Shown piece after piece: positions 30,208 through 40,697 of a stretch of 64,000 bases of DNA. The DNA is from Yamagishiella unicocca. Taxonomy: Eukaryota; Chlorophyta; Chlorophyceae; Chlamydomonadales; Volvocaceae. Below the pieces are notes generated by a model. It was not told the origin of the DNA, did no database searches, and was given only the letters and a program-made list of their open reading frames with translations. Each line of letters begins with the position of its first letter. Position 1 is the stretch's first letter. The stretch is from contig BDSL01000012.1 in assembly GCA_003116995.1 (NCBI GenBank), positions 1,539,001 to 1,603,000 of the forward strand, read 5' to 3'. The position numbers and the translations under genes are program-made.

Positions 30208-33200
30208 TCATCGAGCCGCATCCGCCGCCGCTGTCACCGTCGCCGCGCCAACCGCCACAACTTCTTCAGCCGCACCGCCGCCGCCACCGACGTTGCCGTT
30301 GGCCACGTGGGAGTCGCTGCTGCTGCTGCTGCCGCTGCCGTCGCCGCCACCGTCTTCCAACGCCAACCGGACGCCGGCCATGGCCGCGGCGCCGTCGACG
30401 TCGCTGTGCCGCCGCTTGAGGCTCAGCATGTCCGGCTGCATGTCGGTGGCGGAGGTGCAGGCGGCGCAGGCCAACACCATGACGTCATCCTCAAAGGACT
30501 GCAGCGCGAGGGAAAGCCGCCCCGGCGGCGTCGACGGCTCCGACGCCGGCAACAGCGGCTCCGACCAGGACTGCGGCAGCTTGAGCGGCTCCTCGCCAGC
30601 GATGCCCTTCGCCGCCGCCGCCACCGCTTCCGCCGCTGCTGCAGCCGCTGCGCCAGCGGTGGCGGTGGAGGGCTGCGTGTGCACAGCGGCCGCTTTGGCG
30701 GCGGTGCTGACGTCAGCGCGGGCCGCCAGGAGGGGCTGTACGGCGGGTTCTTGCGGTGACGCGGGGGTGGGTGTGTAGCCGCTCTTGGGCGAGAAGTAGT
30801 TTCTGGCTACCCCGCTGAAGACCCGGACCACCCCGAGGATCTGTGGATGGGTGGAGTAGGGGGCCGGAGTAAGGAGGGGAGGAGCCCGGGTAAAGAGCAG
30901 AAATGCGAAAGTGACACTCGACAGAAGGACAAACCGAAAGTCGGGGCAGCCGGGGTGGGAAGGGGCGATGGCAGATCACGCTTTGGCCGCAGCCGCAGAC
31001 GGCGGTGCATTCGTCTGGGGCTACAGCGGCGCCGGCGCCGGCGTTAGGAGGTTGGTGTTGCTTGTGGCGGTGGCGGTTGTGGCAGCTAGACAAAACGCAG
31101 GAGCACGGCTTCGAAGAGCGGCTGTGAAGTTGCTTTCCATCATTTCCACGGCGCATCATGCTGTGCCCGGATCATGCTGTGCCCGGATCATGTTGTGCAC
31201 GGAGATGCCATGGCAGCGTGTATCAGCCTAGCGCCGAAGCGCGGCAAGCGCCCCACCTTGAGCGCAGACCACACGGTCAGCGTGGTGACGTTGCCAGTCG
31301 TCGCCAGGTACGACAGGACACCGTACTGCAGTACGGATCCAGCGATCTGTACGGCGGACATGTAGTTGGACTGCTTGGCCGCCAGCAGCGAGCCGTCCAT
31401 GATGGACGCGGCGGCGTCGATAAAGAAGAAGCCGCAGATCATGGGAAGCGTCGCCAACACCTGCGTGAACAAGCGTGTGTTTTGTGTGTTAACTTTACCG
31501 TGTTTGCGTGTCATATATTGTGTGTATTGATATACCGTGTTTGTTGTTTTGCGTGTTTTCAATTTCCACCCAACGGCCGCCAAAGCGTACGGCATTTGGT
31601 ACGGCATACGTTCACAACAACGCGCTGCCAGGGTCGTCGTCGGCGGCGGCGGCGGAGGTGGCGGGGGGCGTGGCGCGGTCCGCGGCGCGGCGGTTTGGGT
31701 GGTTGACCCGGCGGTTGGTACGACGTAACGCGACTACCGGTAACCAGCCAGTATCGGGCCGCGGATGGTGGGCGTTGCGGAGACCACGACCGCGCGGCCA
31801 GCAGCGAACTAACCCGCACCCGCACACGCACGCAGCTGGCCGCAGCTGGCCGCACTCTTCCGTGCAGTGTTCGCGGCCCTACTCGCACCTGCTGCACCAC
31901 CATCGGGTCGCGGGTGAAGAAGGAGATGAGCGGCTCCTGCAGCGCCCACACCGCACAGCCCGCCAGGGCGCCTATGCCCATCCCCAGGGTCAGCAGCCGA
32001 TTCAGGAGCGCCAGGGCGGTCGAGCGGTCCTGCGGAAGGGACGGGGGGTTACCGAAAAGAACCGGTTACTTGACCGGTGGGGGGATGGCATAAAAACCGT
32101 TTATGCCACCCGTGGGGAGGTGAGGAAAGGGAGGGAGCAGCAACGCGGGGATGGGTTGGGGAAGGAGCAGCTGCAGCAGGGGAGGGAGGGGGTGGGGAAG
32201 CAAGTAAGGTGAGGTGAGGCGCGCGCTCCCCCCCTCCCCCTCGCACCTCCTTGCCAAGATACGTGGCGCATAGGGCCTGTGTGGCCACATTGAGGCACTC
32301 GAAGAACTGGATAGCCACGATCCACAACTGGGGGGGTTGCGGGGGCGAGGGCGGGGGGGCGAGAAGACCCGGTTACAGGACATTAGGAAACAGTTGGCAG
32401 GAACTCCCTGGTGGGTGCGGTGCGGATGCGCTGGCCGTAAGACAAGAGGTTGTGGTGTGGTGTGGTTGCGATGTGGTGCGGTGTGGCACGAAACCCCGGC
32501 GGGCGACTGGCGTGCGCTACCTCTGCCCCCCTGGATCCTCGGCAGCGCCACGACGCCCGTACGACACCCCCAAGTCACCACCCTTTGCACCTCCCGCCAG
32601 CCAGCCGCTCGCCCCTCCCCCCCGCCCCGGCTCCCCTAGGCCTTATGCGCCCGCGCGTGGTCGTGTCCGTATAGGTGGTACGGCGGCGCGGTGGCCAGGG
32701 CCCAGCGGGGCGCCCGAAATGCCTTTCTATGCCTGTAGAGTTAGGTGGCTCGTCCCGGCCCCACCTGTCGTATGACCTCGAATGACGCCTGGTAGGTGGA
32801 GCCCAACCGGATGGACAGCGCGGAGGCGTACATGACCATCCCTGAGCCCAGGGAGGGGGGCGGGGAGGGAGGTCCAGGGAGGGGTGGAGGCGGAACGAGG
32901 GAGGTCCAGGGAGGCGTGGAGGCGGAAGGAGGGAGGTCCAGGGAGGGGCGGAGGCGGAAGGCGGGCGGAGCCGAACGGGAGGTTAGGGTTTTGGGGTTTC
33001 AGCGACGCAGCAGGGTGGGCAAAACCAACACGACCTGAACCTACCAGCGGAGTTCGCTCGTGGGGGCGGCCCCAGCACCCCGATCACGAACACGCGCCAA
33101 ATCCAGGACCGACAGTCACTGACGGCAGGGGAGCAGGGAAAGGGAACAACCGTCCAGCCGCCGCGGTGACTCCTCCGCCCTGGATTTCCCGCACGCCCGC

Positions 33201-36200
33201 CTGCCCCAACACGCTCTGCCCTGTCCTCGATCCTTCGTGCACCACGTTCGGGTGCAGCGCACTCACCGAAGGAGATGATGTTCCGCGCGCCCAGCACCGC
33301 CCCCAGCTTGAGCGTGGGCAGCATCGCGGACAGCGGCGGCGGGCGGCGCAGGTGGCGGGCCTGCACCCGGCCTCCCCGCAGCAGCGCAGCCAGCAGCAGC
33401 CCGCACGACACCAGCTGAGCCGCGGTGGTGGCCCAGGCACTTCCTACGACGCCCATCTGGAGCACTGCGGGGCGGTGAGGGGAGGGTGGGTGGAAGCGGT
33501 AAGGGGAGAAGGGGGGGAAGCGGTGGGGGGATGTTGAGCAAGTGGTTACGGCCCTGAACAAGGGGGGGTGAGGGGGAGGCGGGCAGCGGTGGGGCGACAG
33601 GGAAGGTCTCGAGGGGCCGTACGCATCGGTAGTGGCGGGCTGCGGTGCAGTATGGTGAGGTGTGGTGAGCCCGACCCCTCATGCCCCTTCGTCTTCCGCC
33701 CCCCGCTCCTACCGTATAGGAACAGGCAGTTGAGCCCAAGGCTGGCAGCAGCGGACAGCACCGCCCCCAGCAGCGGCGTACGTGTGTCCTTGAAGCCGCG
33801 GAACACGGCGGTGGCGACGAAACCCAGCAGCACCGCGGGGATGCCGAGGGAGCGGATCTGGGTTGGGGGAAAGGGGAGGAAGGGGGGGGGGTATAAGAGA
33901 ATCCGCGAATCCACGGCCGACAAACCATCAACTGCCCGTGAATGCGGAGGAGGGGGATGTAGCAGGAAGGGCAGGAGGGCCCGAGGCGGCCGGTTGCGGG
34001 AGGGGTTGAAGTGGAGAAGTGGCGAAGCGGAGGGGGGGGGAAGCGGGAGAGGGGCAGACCGGTGCGTTGGTGTGCTGACGGCACGGACGCACAACGTTGC
34101 TTGGTCAATCAATGGTTGATCGATTTGATGCAACAACGGCGGGGGAGGACAAAGGACGTGGGTCGCGATCGAGGGGCGGGGGAAGGGGCCAGCCGCGAGG
34201 CCAAAACACACACGCGCGCACGCGGGCACACGCGCAGGCACTCACCCGTATGTACTCGGTGGCGTACGCCGCGACGGCCGCCTCGGGGGGGTTGAGCACT
34301 GCAGGAGGCAACAAGCGAGTGGGGGAGGGGCGGGGAGGGGCAGGTGGGGGGAGGGCGCAGGGGTGGCCTCACACCCCCGCTGCAGTGCGCGGACCCCTAC
34401 CCTCCCACCTCGCAACCGGACCTGACCAACTGCTCAAGCAACCATCCGCGCCGCAAGAAGCAAGGGCAGGTGGCCCCACCTCCCACTAGGGCAGGTGGCC
34501 TCACCTCCCAACCCGCAAATGGACCGGTGGCCTCACCTCCCACTAGGGCTCCCGCCCCCAGGTACATCGCGGCCGAGCTCACGACGCCGCACACGCCGGC
34601 AATCCACAGGCTCTTGGCAGCGATGCAGGATACCTGTACGGCAGCACAGGCGGGGGGTGGAGGGGGGGAGGAGAGGGTAAGGAGGAGACATCGAAACGGG
34701 GAGGGGATTTATAAGAGTCAGCGACCGACACCAACACCCCCTAGCGACCGACACCAACACCCCTATCGCCGAGTGGCGCCAGCGGAGGGTTGACTCGAGG
34801 GCTCCTCGTCGTCGTTCCTCTTGCCGACAGCGCCATTGACTCGGCCCCCTTTAAGTTTAAAACACGTCCTGCCGCACCTCATCCTCGTCCTTCTTGATCT
34901 CCGCAGCCCCCGGGCTCGCCAGCGGACCGCAGCGACTACCCCCCACCTGACACCACCTGACACCACCTGACACCACCTGACACTACCTGACACCACCTGA
35001 CACTACCTGACACCACCTGACACCACCTGACACCACCTGACACCACCTGACACCACCTGACACCACCTGACACCACCCGACACCACCCGACACCACCTGA
35101 CACCACCTGACACCACCTGACACCACCTGACACCACCTGACACCACCTGACACCACCTGACACCACCTGACACCACCTGACACCACCTGACACCACCTGA
35201 CACCACCTGACACTACCTGACACCACCTGACACCACCTGACACCACCTGACACCACCTGACACCACCTGACACCACCCGACACCACCTGACACCACCCGA
35301 CACCACCTGACACCACCTGACACCACCTGACACCACCCGACACCACCTGACACCACCTGACACCACCTGACACCACCTGACACCACCTGACACCACCTGA
35401 CACCACCTGACACCACCTGACACCACCTGACACCACCTGACACCACCTGACACCACCTGACACCACCTGACACCACCTGACACCACCTGACACCACCTGA
35501 CACCACCTGACACCACCTGACACCACCTGACACCACCTGACACCACCTGACACCACCTGACACCACCTGACACCACCGACACCACCGACACCACCCCGAC
35601 ACCACCTGACACCACCTGACACCACCCGACACCACCTGACACCACCTGACACCACCTGACACCACCTGACACCACCTGACACCACCTGACACCACCTGAC
35701 ACCACCTGACACCACCTGACACCACCTGACACCACCTGACACCACCTGACACCACCTGACACCACCTGACACCACCTGACACCACCTGACACCACCTGAC
35801 ACTACCTGACACCACCTGACACCACCCGACACCACCCCACCCGACCCACATCCCACACCACACCACCTGACCCCACCCGACCCGACCCGAACCGCTCCTC
35901 CTCGCACCTCATCGTCGTTCTTCTTCACCACCGCCGCCGCTATCTCCGGCACCGTGAGGAAGAGCAGGAAGGTATAGAAGAAGGTGCACAGCGACACCGC
36001 CAGGCCGCCCAGAGACACGGCGCTCAGCTGGTGGGTTCCTAGGTGCCCCACCAGGCCTGGGGGTGGTTTTGAGGAAGACCCGTGGATGCGAGGGAAAACC
36101 GTTTAGAACAGACGTTTTAAGATGCATGCTGGAGAACTGGGGTGGGGCGGCGGGGGATCAAGGCGGAAACGGAGTTCGGCGAGCTGATGAGCTGCTGCGG

Positions 36201-37119
36201 CGGAGCTGGTGGCGAAGGAGGCGTCCCTCAGGCCCTGCCTGCAATGCAGAGGCGGCTGGGGAGGGCGGCCTGCGACTGTCCTCTGGGTCGGCCTCTGCAA
36301 CCGCAACCACAACACGCCGGCTGCTTCGCTGCTCGCTGCTGCTCCCACCGGTGCGTGACGGGGAACGGCTCTCCTCCGTTGGTCTCACGCTGCGTTCACG
36401 AACGGCTCGCCCTCATGCTCCGGTCTGTCTCAGCAGCCACACGTGGCGACAGGATACGCAGTACCGCTTACCCTTCCCCCAAGAGTACATTAGAGGGTTT
36501 TCCTCGCATGGCCCCCAAGAGTATATACTCCTCGTCCGAGTACCGTAGCACCCTGTTCGTACACGTAAACCCTATTTCACGCGACACGGCGCTCTATCCT
36601 CACCGCAAGACCCATTCCCAGGCACTCTCCCACCCTGGGCACGGCGCTTTCCTCCATTGAAGAACTGCCCGACCCACATCGGCGTTCACCATTTTATGCT
36701 TACGTAACCACACAACAGAAGCAATCGACCTACAGTTCTAGTAGCCGCACCGCTGCCGCACCTGCATTCAATGCGTTCATGATGGGCTCCAGCAGCATCG
36801 CCACCAGAGCTGGAAGCGCCACGGACCAAATCTCCTTGTCGTGCGGGGAATATAGCACCTTCTGAGCTTGCCGCCTAAGCGATGCGCCGAAGGTCTCCAC
36901 CTCAAACGCGCCTGCAGCCGCTGCAGCTGCCACCAAAACGACTGGTCTGCGAGCTGGGATATGCCTCCTTTTCGCGGACAAAGCTGTTGGCGCATGTCGT
37001 TGTCCCAGCGACAGCCCCAACGCTGGTCGAGCATATTGGGCGAAAGCGCCCACAGCAATCGGCGCTGATGGCGCAATGCCTGGGCATAAGCCTGGCCGCC
37101 AAGGCGCCGCATATGCCAT
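30208..37119 (-). CDS. MATE-family efflux transporter, copy 2 (plastid-type)
   Basis: Eleven exons: 37119-36762, 36056-35908, 34633-34537, 34298-34246, 33857-33713, 33464-33267, 32841-32765, 32327-32247, 32029-31889, 31460-31257, 30840-30208 (stop TGA); 2136 nt, 711 aa, phases consistent. Segments match copy 1 throughout: SPHDKEIWSVALPALVAMLL, GHLGTHQLSAVSLG, VLNPPEAAVAAYATEYIR, GIPAVLLGFVATAVFRGFKD, ASIMDGSLLAAKQSNYMSAV. The start MAYAAPWRPGLCPG begins a long Ala/Arg/Pro-rich, transit-like segment. Shared exon lengths (149, 97, 53, 145, 141, 204) equal those of copy 1, but the 356-nt exon of copy 1 is split here into 198+77+81 by two extra introns. The tail is Ala/Ser-rich and unrelated to the Gln/His tail of copy 1. 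Transported substrate unknown. Confidence 0.95.
32358..32396 (+). repeat. Dispersed element A copy inside a copy-2-specific MATE intron
   Basis: GGCGAGAAGACCCGGTTACA followed by GGACATTAGGAAACAG starts 30 nt from the acceptor of the 32327 exon. The intron holding it (32764-32328) is absent from the paralogue at 8282-13341. Confidence 0.8.
33889..33918 (+). repeat. Dispersed element C copy
   Basis: GTATAAGAGAATCCGCGAAT followed by CCACGG lies about 35 nt from the acceptor of the MATE copy 2 exon starting at 33857. See the copy at 5738-5762. Confidence 0.65.
34878..34898 (-). other. Duplicated end of MATE copy 2 exon 2; possible 21-nt microexon
   Basis: The minus strand reads ATCAAGAAGGACGAGGATGA G then GTGCGG, preceded by AG. 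It resembles the 3' end of exon 2 (…AAGAAGAACGACGATGAG|GTGCGA) and more closely that of copy 1. Both bounds are phase 0, so splicing it in would add IKKDEDE without a frameshift. It lies just beyond the 10-bp array on the side away from exon 2. Confidence 0.5.
34943..35836. repeat. 10-bp minisatellite (CACCACCTGA)n in MATE copy 2 intron
   Basis: About 89 units of CACCACCTGA, with rare CACCACCCGA and CACTACCTGA variants, and a phase change near 35577-35600. In transcript sense each unit is TCAGGTGGTG and so contains CAG|GTGGTG, a donor-like junction. The intron is 1274 nt and mostly array. A cysteine/tryptophan frame across it is an artefact. Confidence 0.96.
36065..36148 (+). repeat. Dispersed element B copy, intron 1 of MATE copy 2
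   Basis: It reads GAGGAAGACCCGTGGATGCG, then AAAACCGTTTAGAACAGACG and GATGCATGCTGGAGAACTGG, and begins about 12 nt from the acceptor of exon 2. It is closely similar to 10950-11036 in MATE copy 1, but that copy is in a different, non-homologous intron. Confidence 0.75.
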
Positions 37120-38429
37120 CGTCGCCTGTGTGGCCGATAAGGTCTGCTTGGCACAGACGGTCGGCGTGAGTCTGAGCAAACACCTGCTATGCTATGATAA
37201 TCAAGCTTTGTTGGTGGTGGTGACGCTGAAGCTGCTCGCTAACAGCGCGTTGATTCTCGGTGAGGCAAACCACATATGGCGGGCAATTAAGTTATGCTAG
37301 TAAACGCGATGTTCTGCTGTCACGAACACGGGCGCTAAATGATCGAAATTTTAACGGCCGATGTTCACGTCAGACGCGAAAGTTCTGACGCACGTCTACC
37401 GCGCTGCGTTGACCTATCGTACATGATCGATGACGCCGGATGACCCTTGCTACCTTCAGCGCTGTATGGGTCTTAAGACGTGAGTTTCTTTCATGACATT
37501 GTTAAGGCAGACTTTTATAACAAGCATAAGGAACATTCGTTTGCAACCTTACGGGCCCGTGGGTCATTATTGAAGCCAAAGGGTCCACGGACGTTGTGAG
37601 GTTGCTGGCGTCGCCAGCTTTACATTTCATGCGTGAAAGCCAACACTTCTCCAAAGGTTTGCGTCCTGGCGCAAAGGTGAAACAATGCGCAATAACTCGC
37701 GGCGCTAAGGGGCAGGGTTGGAGCGTTCGCTCCGACAAGCCGTTTCCACATCTCACCTGCGAGATGAATCACGCTTTGCCGTGCGCCTGGGGGCTGCGTC
37801 AACTACCACCAGCGTCCTACCACTCCACTTCCGGCTGCGACGGGCGCACGTGCAGCTGCAGAGCTTGTTAAGAGCTGCAGCACGCTGTTCGCCGCACTAT
37901 AGCCACAAAAGCAAGTTGCGTTGTAAACCAAAATTGGTGTCATTTTCCTTCGGGAGAAAAGTCTGCCCTTAGCTCGTGCTACTGCTTGGGGAAATCCCAT
38001 CCCGTCGTTGCCGATTTGCAGCAACTCTTTTTACCCTGCAGCGCGGGACGTGGCACGTTGCGCTGTGTAGCCACGCAGCAGCTTCGCGTTACGGTAGCAG
38101 TACGACATTCGCAAAGGACTTGCCAACCGACCGACCCAAGCGCAACGCCCTAAACCTCGCACTTTTCCTCTGCCCGCCCCTGCCTGTTGCCCAACTGCCT
38201 CGGAAGTCCGCATTGGACGGCCGAAGCGATAAACGGCGCCACACCCTTGCCGACCCAGGGGACGCGATCCTGCGTCGGCACTAGCAGGCGCCCAATCACC
38301 GCCCTAGGCTTCCTGACTGCTGCTGCCGCCGGCGGCTCTCTCCTCCTGCTCCTTATTTCCAAACCCTTGCGGGGCCTCCGACCCACTAGTGTTCCGGCCA
38401 AAACCACCGTCCTGAAAATCGCTTTCCTC
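37120..38429. promoter_or_regulatory. Divergent intergenic region, MATE copy 2 / BTB gene
   Basis: 1.3 kb between two divergent start codons, AT-richer than the genes. It should contain both promoters. No recognisable core motif or RNA gene was seen. Confidence 0.45.
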
Positions 38430-40697
38430 ATGGACTCTTTGCGCGCAACGCCTGCCGCGCTGGCAGGCGCCGGCGCTGCCGGCGCTGCTGCTACCGGCAA
38501 TGGTAACGGCGCCAGCTCCGACTCGCAGCAATCCGCCCCCAAGCACCAGCACCAGCACCAGCACCAGCAGCCGCAGCAGCCAGACTGCTCAGCCGCGGTT
38601 CCAGACACCTCGGCCTTTATGGACACGTCGACAGCGGATGCCCGGCTCCAGTTCCCCGACGGCAGGAGCCTGCCGTGTCACTCGCAGGTGGGTAGGTCGG
38701 CGCCGGCGTGCGCGGTGGTGGTGGTTATGGTGGTTATGGTGGTTATGGTCTGGGGCCAACTGTGGCAGTAGTAACTGTTACAGTTGGCCCCAGATCTGAA
38801 GGGTGTGGTGCTCGGGGGATAGCGGGGAAACCCGCGTACCCTAACACACCAGCCCCAAGCGCCCGATGGCTCTACTATATGGTCTGGGGCCCACTACTGT
38901 AACATTTACTGCTACTCCGGCCCCAAGCCCTAACCCGAACCCGCGTTCGCATCCATCTACAACCGGGGCCGCATTCAGGTGCTGGCCTCCTGGTCGGTTG
39001 TGATGCGGGAGGTGCTGCAATCCTCCTGCGCCCGCTCGCCCGCTGACGGCCTGCTCCACATCCCCTTGCTGGGGGAGGACGCACCGGAGGACTGGGTGGG
39101 GGTGCTGGGGCTCATGTACCCCCCCGCGCGGCTGCCCAAGCCGACGATCACGTGGGTGCGTGCGGGGCGGGGGGGGGAGAGGGGGAAGAGAAGACACGGT
39201 TGCACGACATAGGAAACGAAGGGGGGCTGGCCAGAAGACCCGGTTGCACGACATAGGAAACGGAGGGCAGAAACTAGCTGGCGTATAGTTTTCGGAAACG
39301 CGGTTGAGTGCGCATGCCGGGACATTTGGGCGGAGGGAGGGCGCGAGAAGACCCGGTTAGGCGATGTAGTGTATGGATGACTTGCTTTCATCCCCACCGG
39401 CATGGCCCTATCCCCACCAGGACAACATCGACTCCGTGATCCAGCTTTCGGACAAGTACGGCATCCCTGGGCTGCTGCTGCTGTGCGAGGAGTTCCTGCT
39501 GGGCGGCCCCGCGGCAGTAGCAGCTCGATGCCCCACCGCCGCCGCCAACACCGCCGCCTGCCGGCAGCAGCAGCAGCACCACCACCACCAGGGGGCCGCC
39601 GGGGACGCCGGCGGCGGCGGCGGCGGCGGTGCCGTGATGGGGGTGTCCACCACAGCGGCGCCTGGCGGCGGCGGCAGCGGCAGCAGCTCCTCGTCCTCTG
39701 GCGGCGGTGGCCCGTGCCGCTGCTGCTGCCGCGGCGCCGGTGGGGCAGCCTGCTCCGCCACCTTCAGCTGCGAGCCGGACGACCCAGCTTACGTGTGGAA
39801 GTGGCTGCAGCGGGCTGACCGGCTGCGGATGGAGCGGGTGGGTATGTGGCTGGCTGGGGAAACGCGCTGCACGCCTGCTGGCGACCGGCAGGCGAGACGG
39901 CAAGGCTCCGCCTCGATCCCCTTGCGCCGTCTCTTCCCTGCCCCCGCTTCTCCTACCTCCCAAAAATGCCTGTTCAAAGCTTACTGTATTCCTTCTAGAC
40001 TTTACCCTTATCATTCCTCTCTTTGTATCGGTCCACGGGTTTCCGATGACACCCCCCAGCTATCCTACCCATGTCGTGGAACCGGTGGTTTTTTGCAACC
40101 CCCCAAACTCCCTGGCTGCCGCCGGTGCGCGTCTGGCCGGCAGGTGTGCGCCGAGTGCATCGACTTCATCTGCTCCGAAGCCATGCTGGGCCCCGGGGGG
40201 TGGCGGTGCGAGGCGAGGCAGACGAGGAGCTGCTGGCGGGGCTGAGGGCGGGCACGTTGAGGAGGTGGGTAGCGTAGAGACACGCGGGTTTTGCACCAGG
40301 GGCTGGGTTGTTGTAGTTGTTGTACAGGGGCTGGGTAAGAGAGGAAACAAGTGGCTGGGGCCGAGGGACGGTGACCGACAGGGCTGCCTGCACTTGGCTC
40401 CCACTCGGGGTTCAAGCGTCGCGGAAGGCAGCGGTCGGTGACTCGGTGCTCGCTGGCGCGTGCGATTGATTGTCTTAGCACCCGATAGCGCCCGGTAGCA
40501 CCCGATTCTGGGATAGCACTCAGTAACCGAATGTTGCGTCTTCGTTCTGTCTGTCGCGTTGCGTAGGTTCCTTTATCGCATGCACACAGGCCCTGATCTC
40601 GTTACCTACTTTTGTTATTTTTGGATTCCGGTGACGCAGGCTGATGGGCAGGCTGGTGAACGACACGGCCACCATGAAGGCCGCGCTACGCAACGAG
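38430..40697 (+). CDS. BTB/POZ-domain protein, 3' end unresolved, apparent frameshift
   Basis: Exons 38430-38687, 38979-39155, 39421-39837, 40144-40264, 40640-40697. Exon 1 is Gln/His-rich and ends in ARLQFPDGRSLPCHSQ. Exon 2 gives VLASWSVVMREVLQ… and GLLHIPLLGEDAPEDWVGVL. Exon 3 begins DNIDSVIQLSDKYGIPGLLL, completing a BTB/POZ fold, then has a long His/Gly/Ser insertion and DDPAYVWKWLQRADRLRMER. BTB proteins dimerise and often act as substrate adaptors for CUL3 ubiquitin ligases or as regulators; no second domain is visible. Exon 4 changes frame at a G run (40195-40200): upstream reads VCAECIDFICSEAML, downstream GEADEELLAGLRAGTLRR, and only the latter joins exon 5 (LMGRLVNDTATMKAALRNE). 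The exon is 121 nt where the phases require 122. Further 3' exons may exist (an open segment at about 41561-41636). A TGTAA signal at 41403-41407 could end the transcript. Confidence 0.85.
38750..38793. repeat. Perfect 14-bp inverted repeat in BTB intron 1
   Basis: CTGGGGCCAACTGT (38750-38763) pairs perfectly with 38780-38793 around a 16-nt loop. A related but weaker arrangement (CTGGGGCCCACTACTG … CCGGCCCCA) stands at 38882-38925. Confidence 0.75.
39188..39360 (+). repeat. Dispersed element A, three copies in BTB intron 2
   Basis: Copies start at 39188 (32 nt from the donor at 39156), 39229 and 39343, all in the gene's sense. The middle one is the longest: CCAGAAGACCCGGTTGCACG, ACATAGGAAACGGAGGGCAG, then a part at 39299-39320 identical over 22 nt to the inverted sequence at 24824-24845. 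Confidence 0.8.

Noticed and set aside
34943..35836. CRISPR-like array
   Set aside because: Units are contiguous 10-mers without spacers, in a eukaryotic intron.
34936..36051. Long minus-strand frame encoding VSGGVRWCQV repeats
   Set aside because: It is the 10-bp minisatellite read through. Exon 2 of MATE copy 2 ends at a good donor before the array, and the homologous exon of copy 1 ends at the same place.
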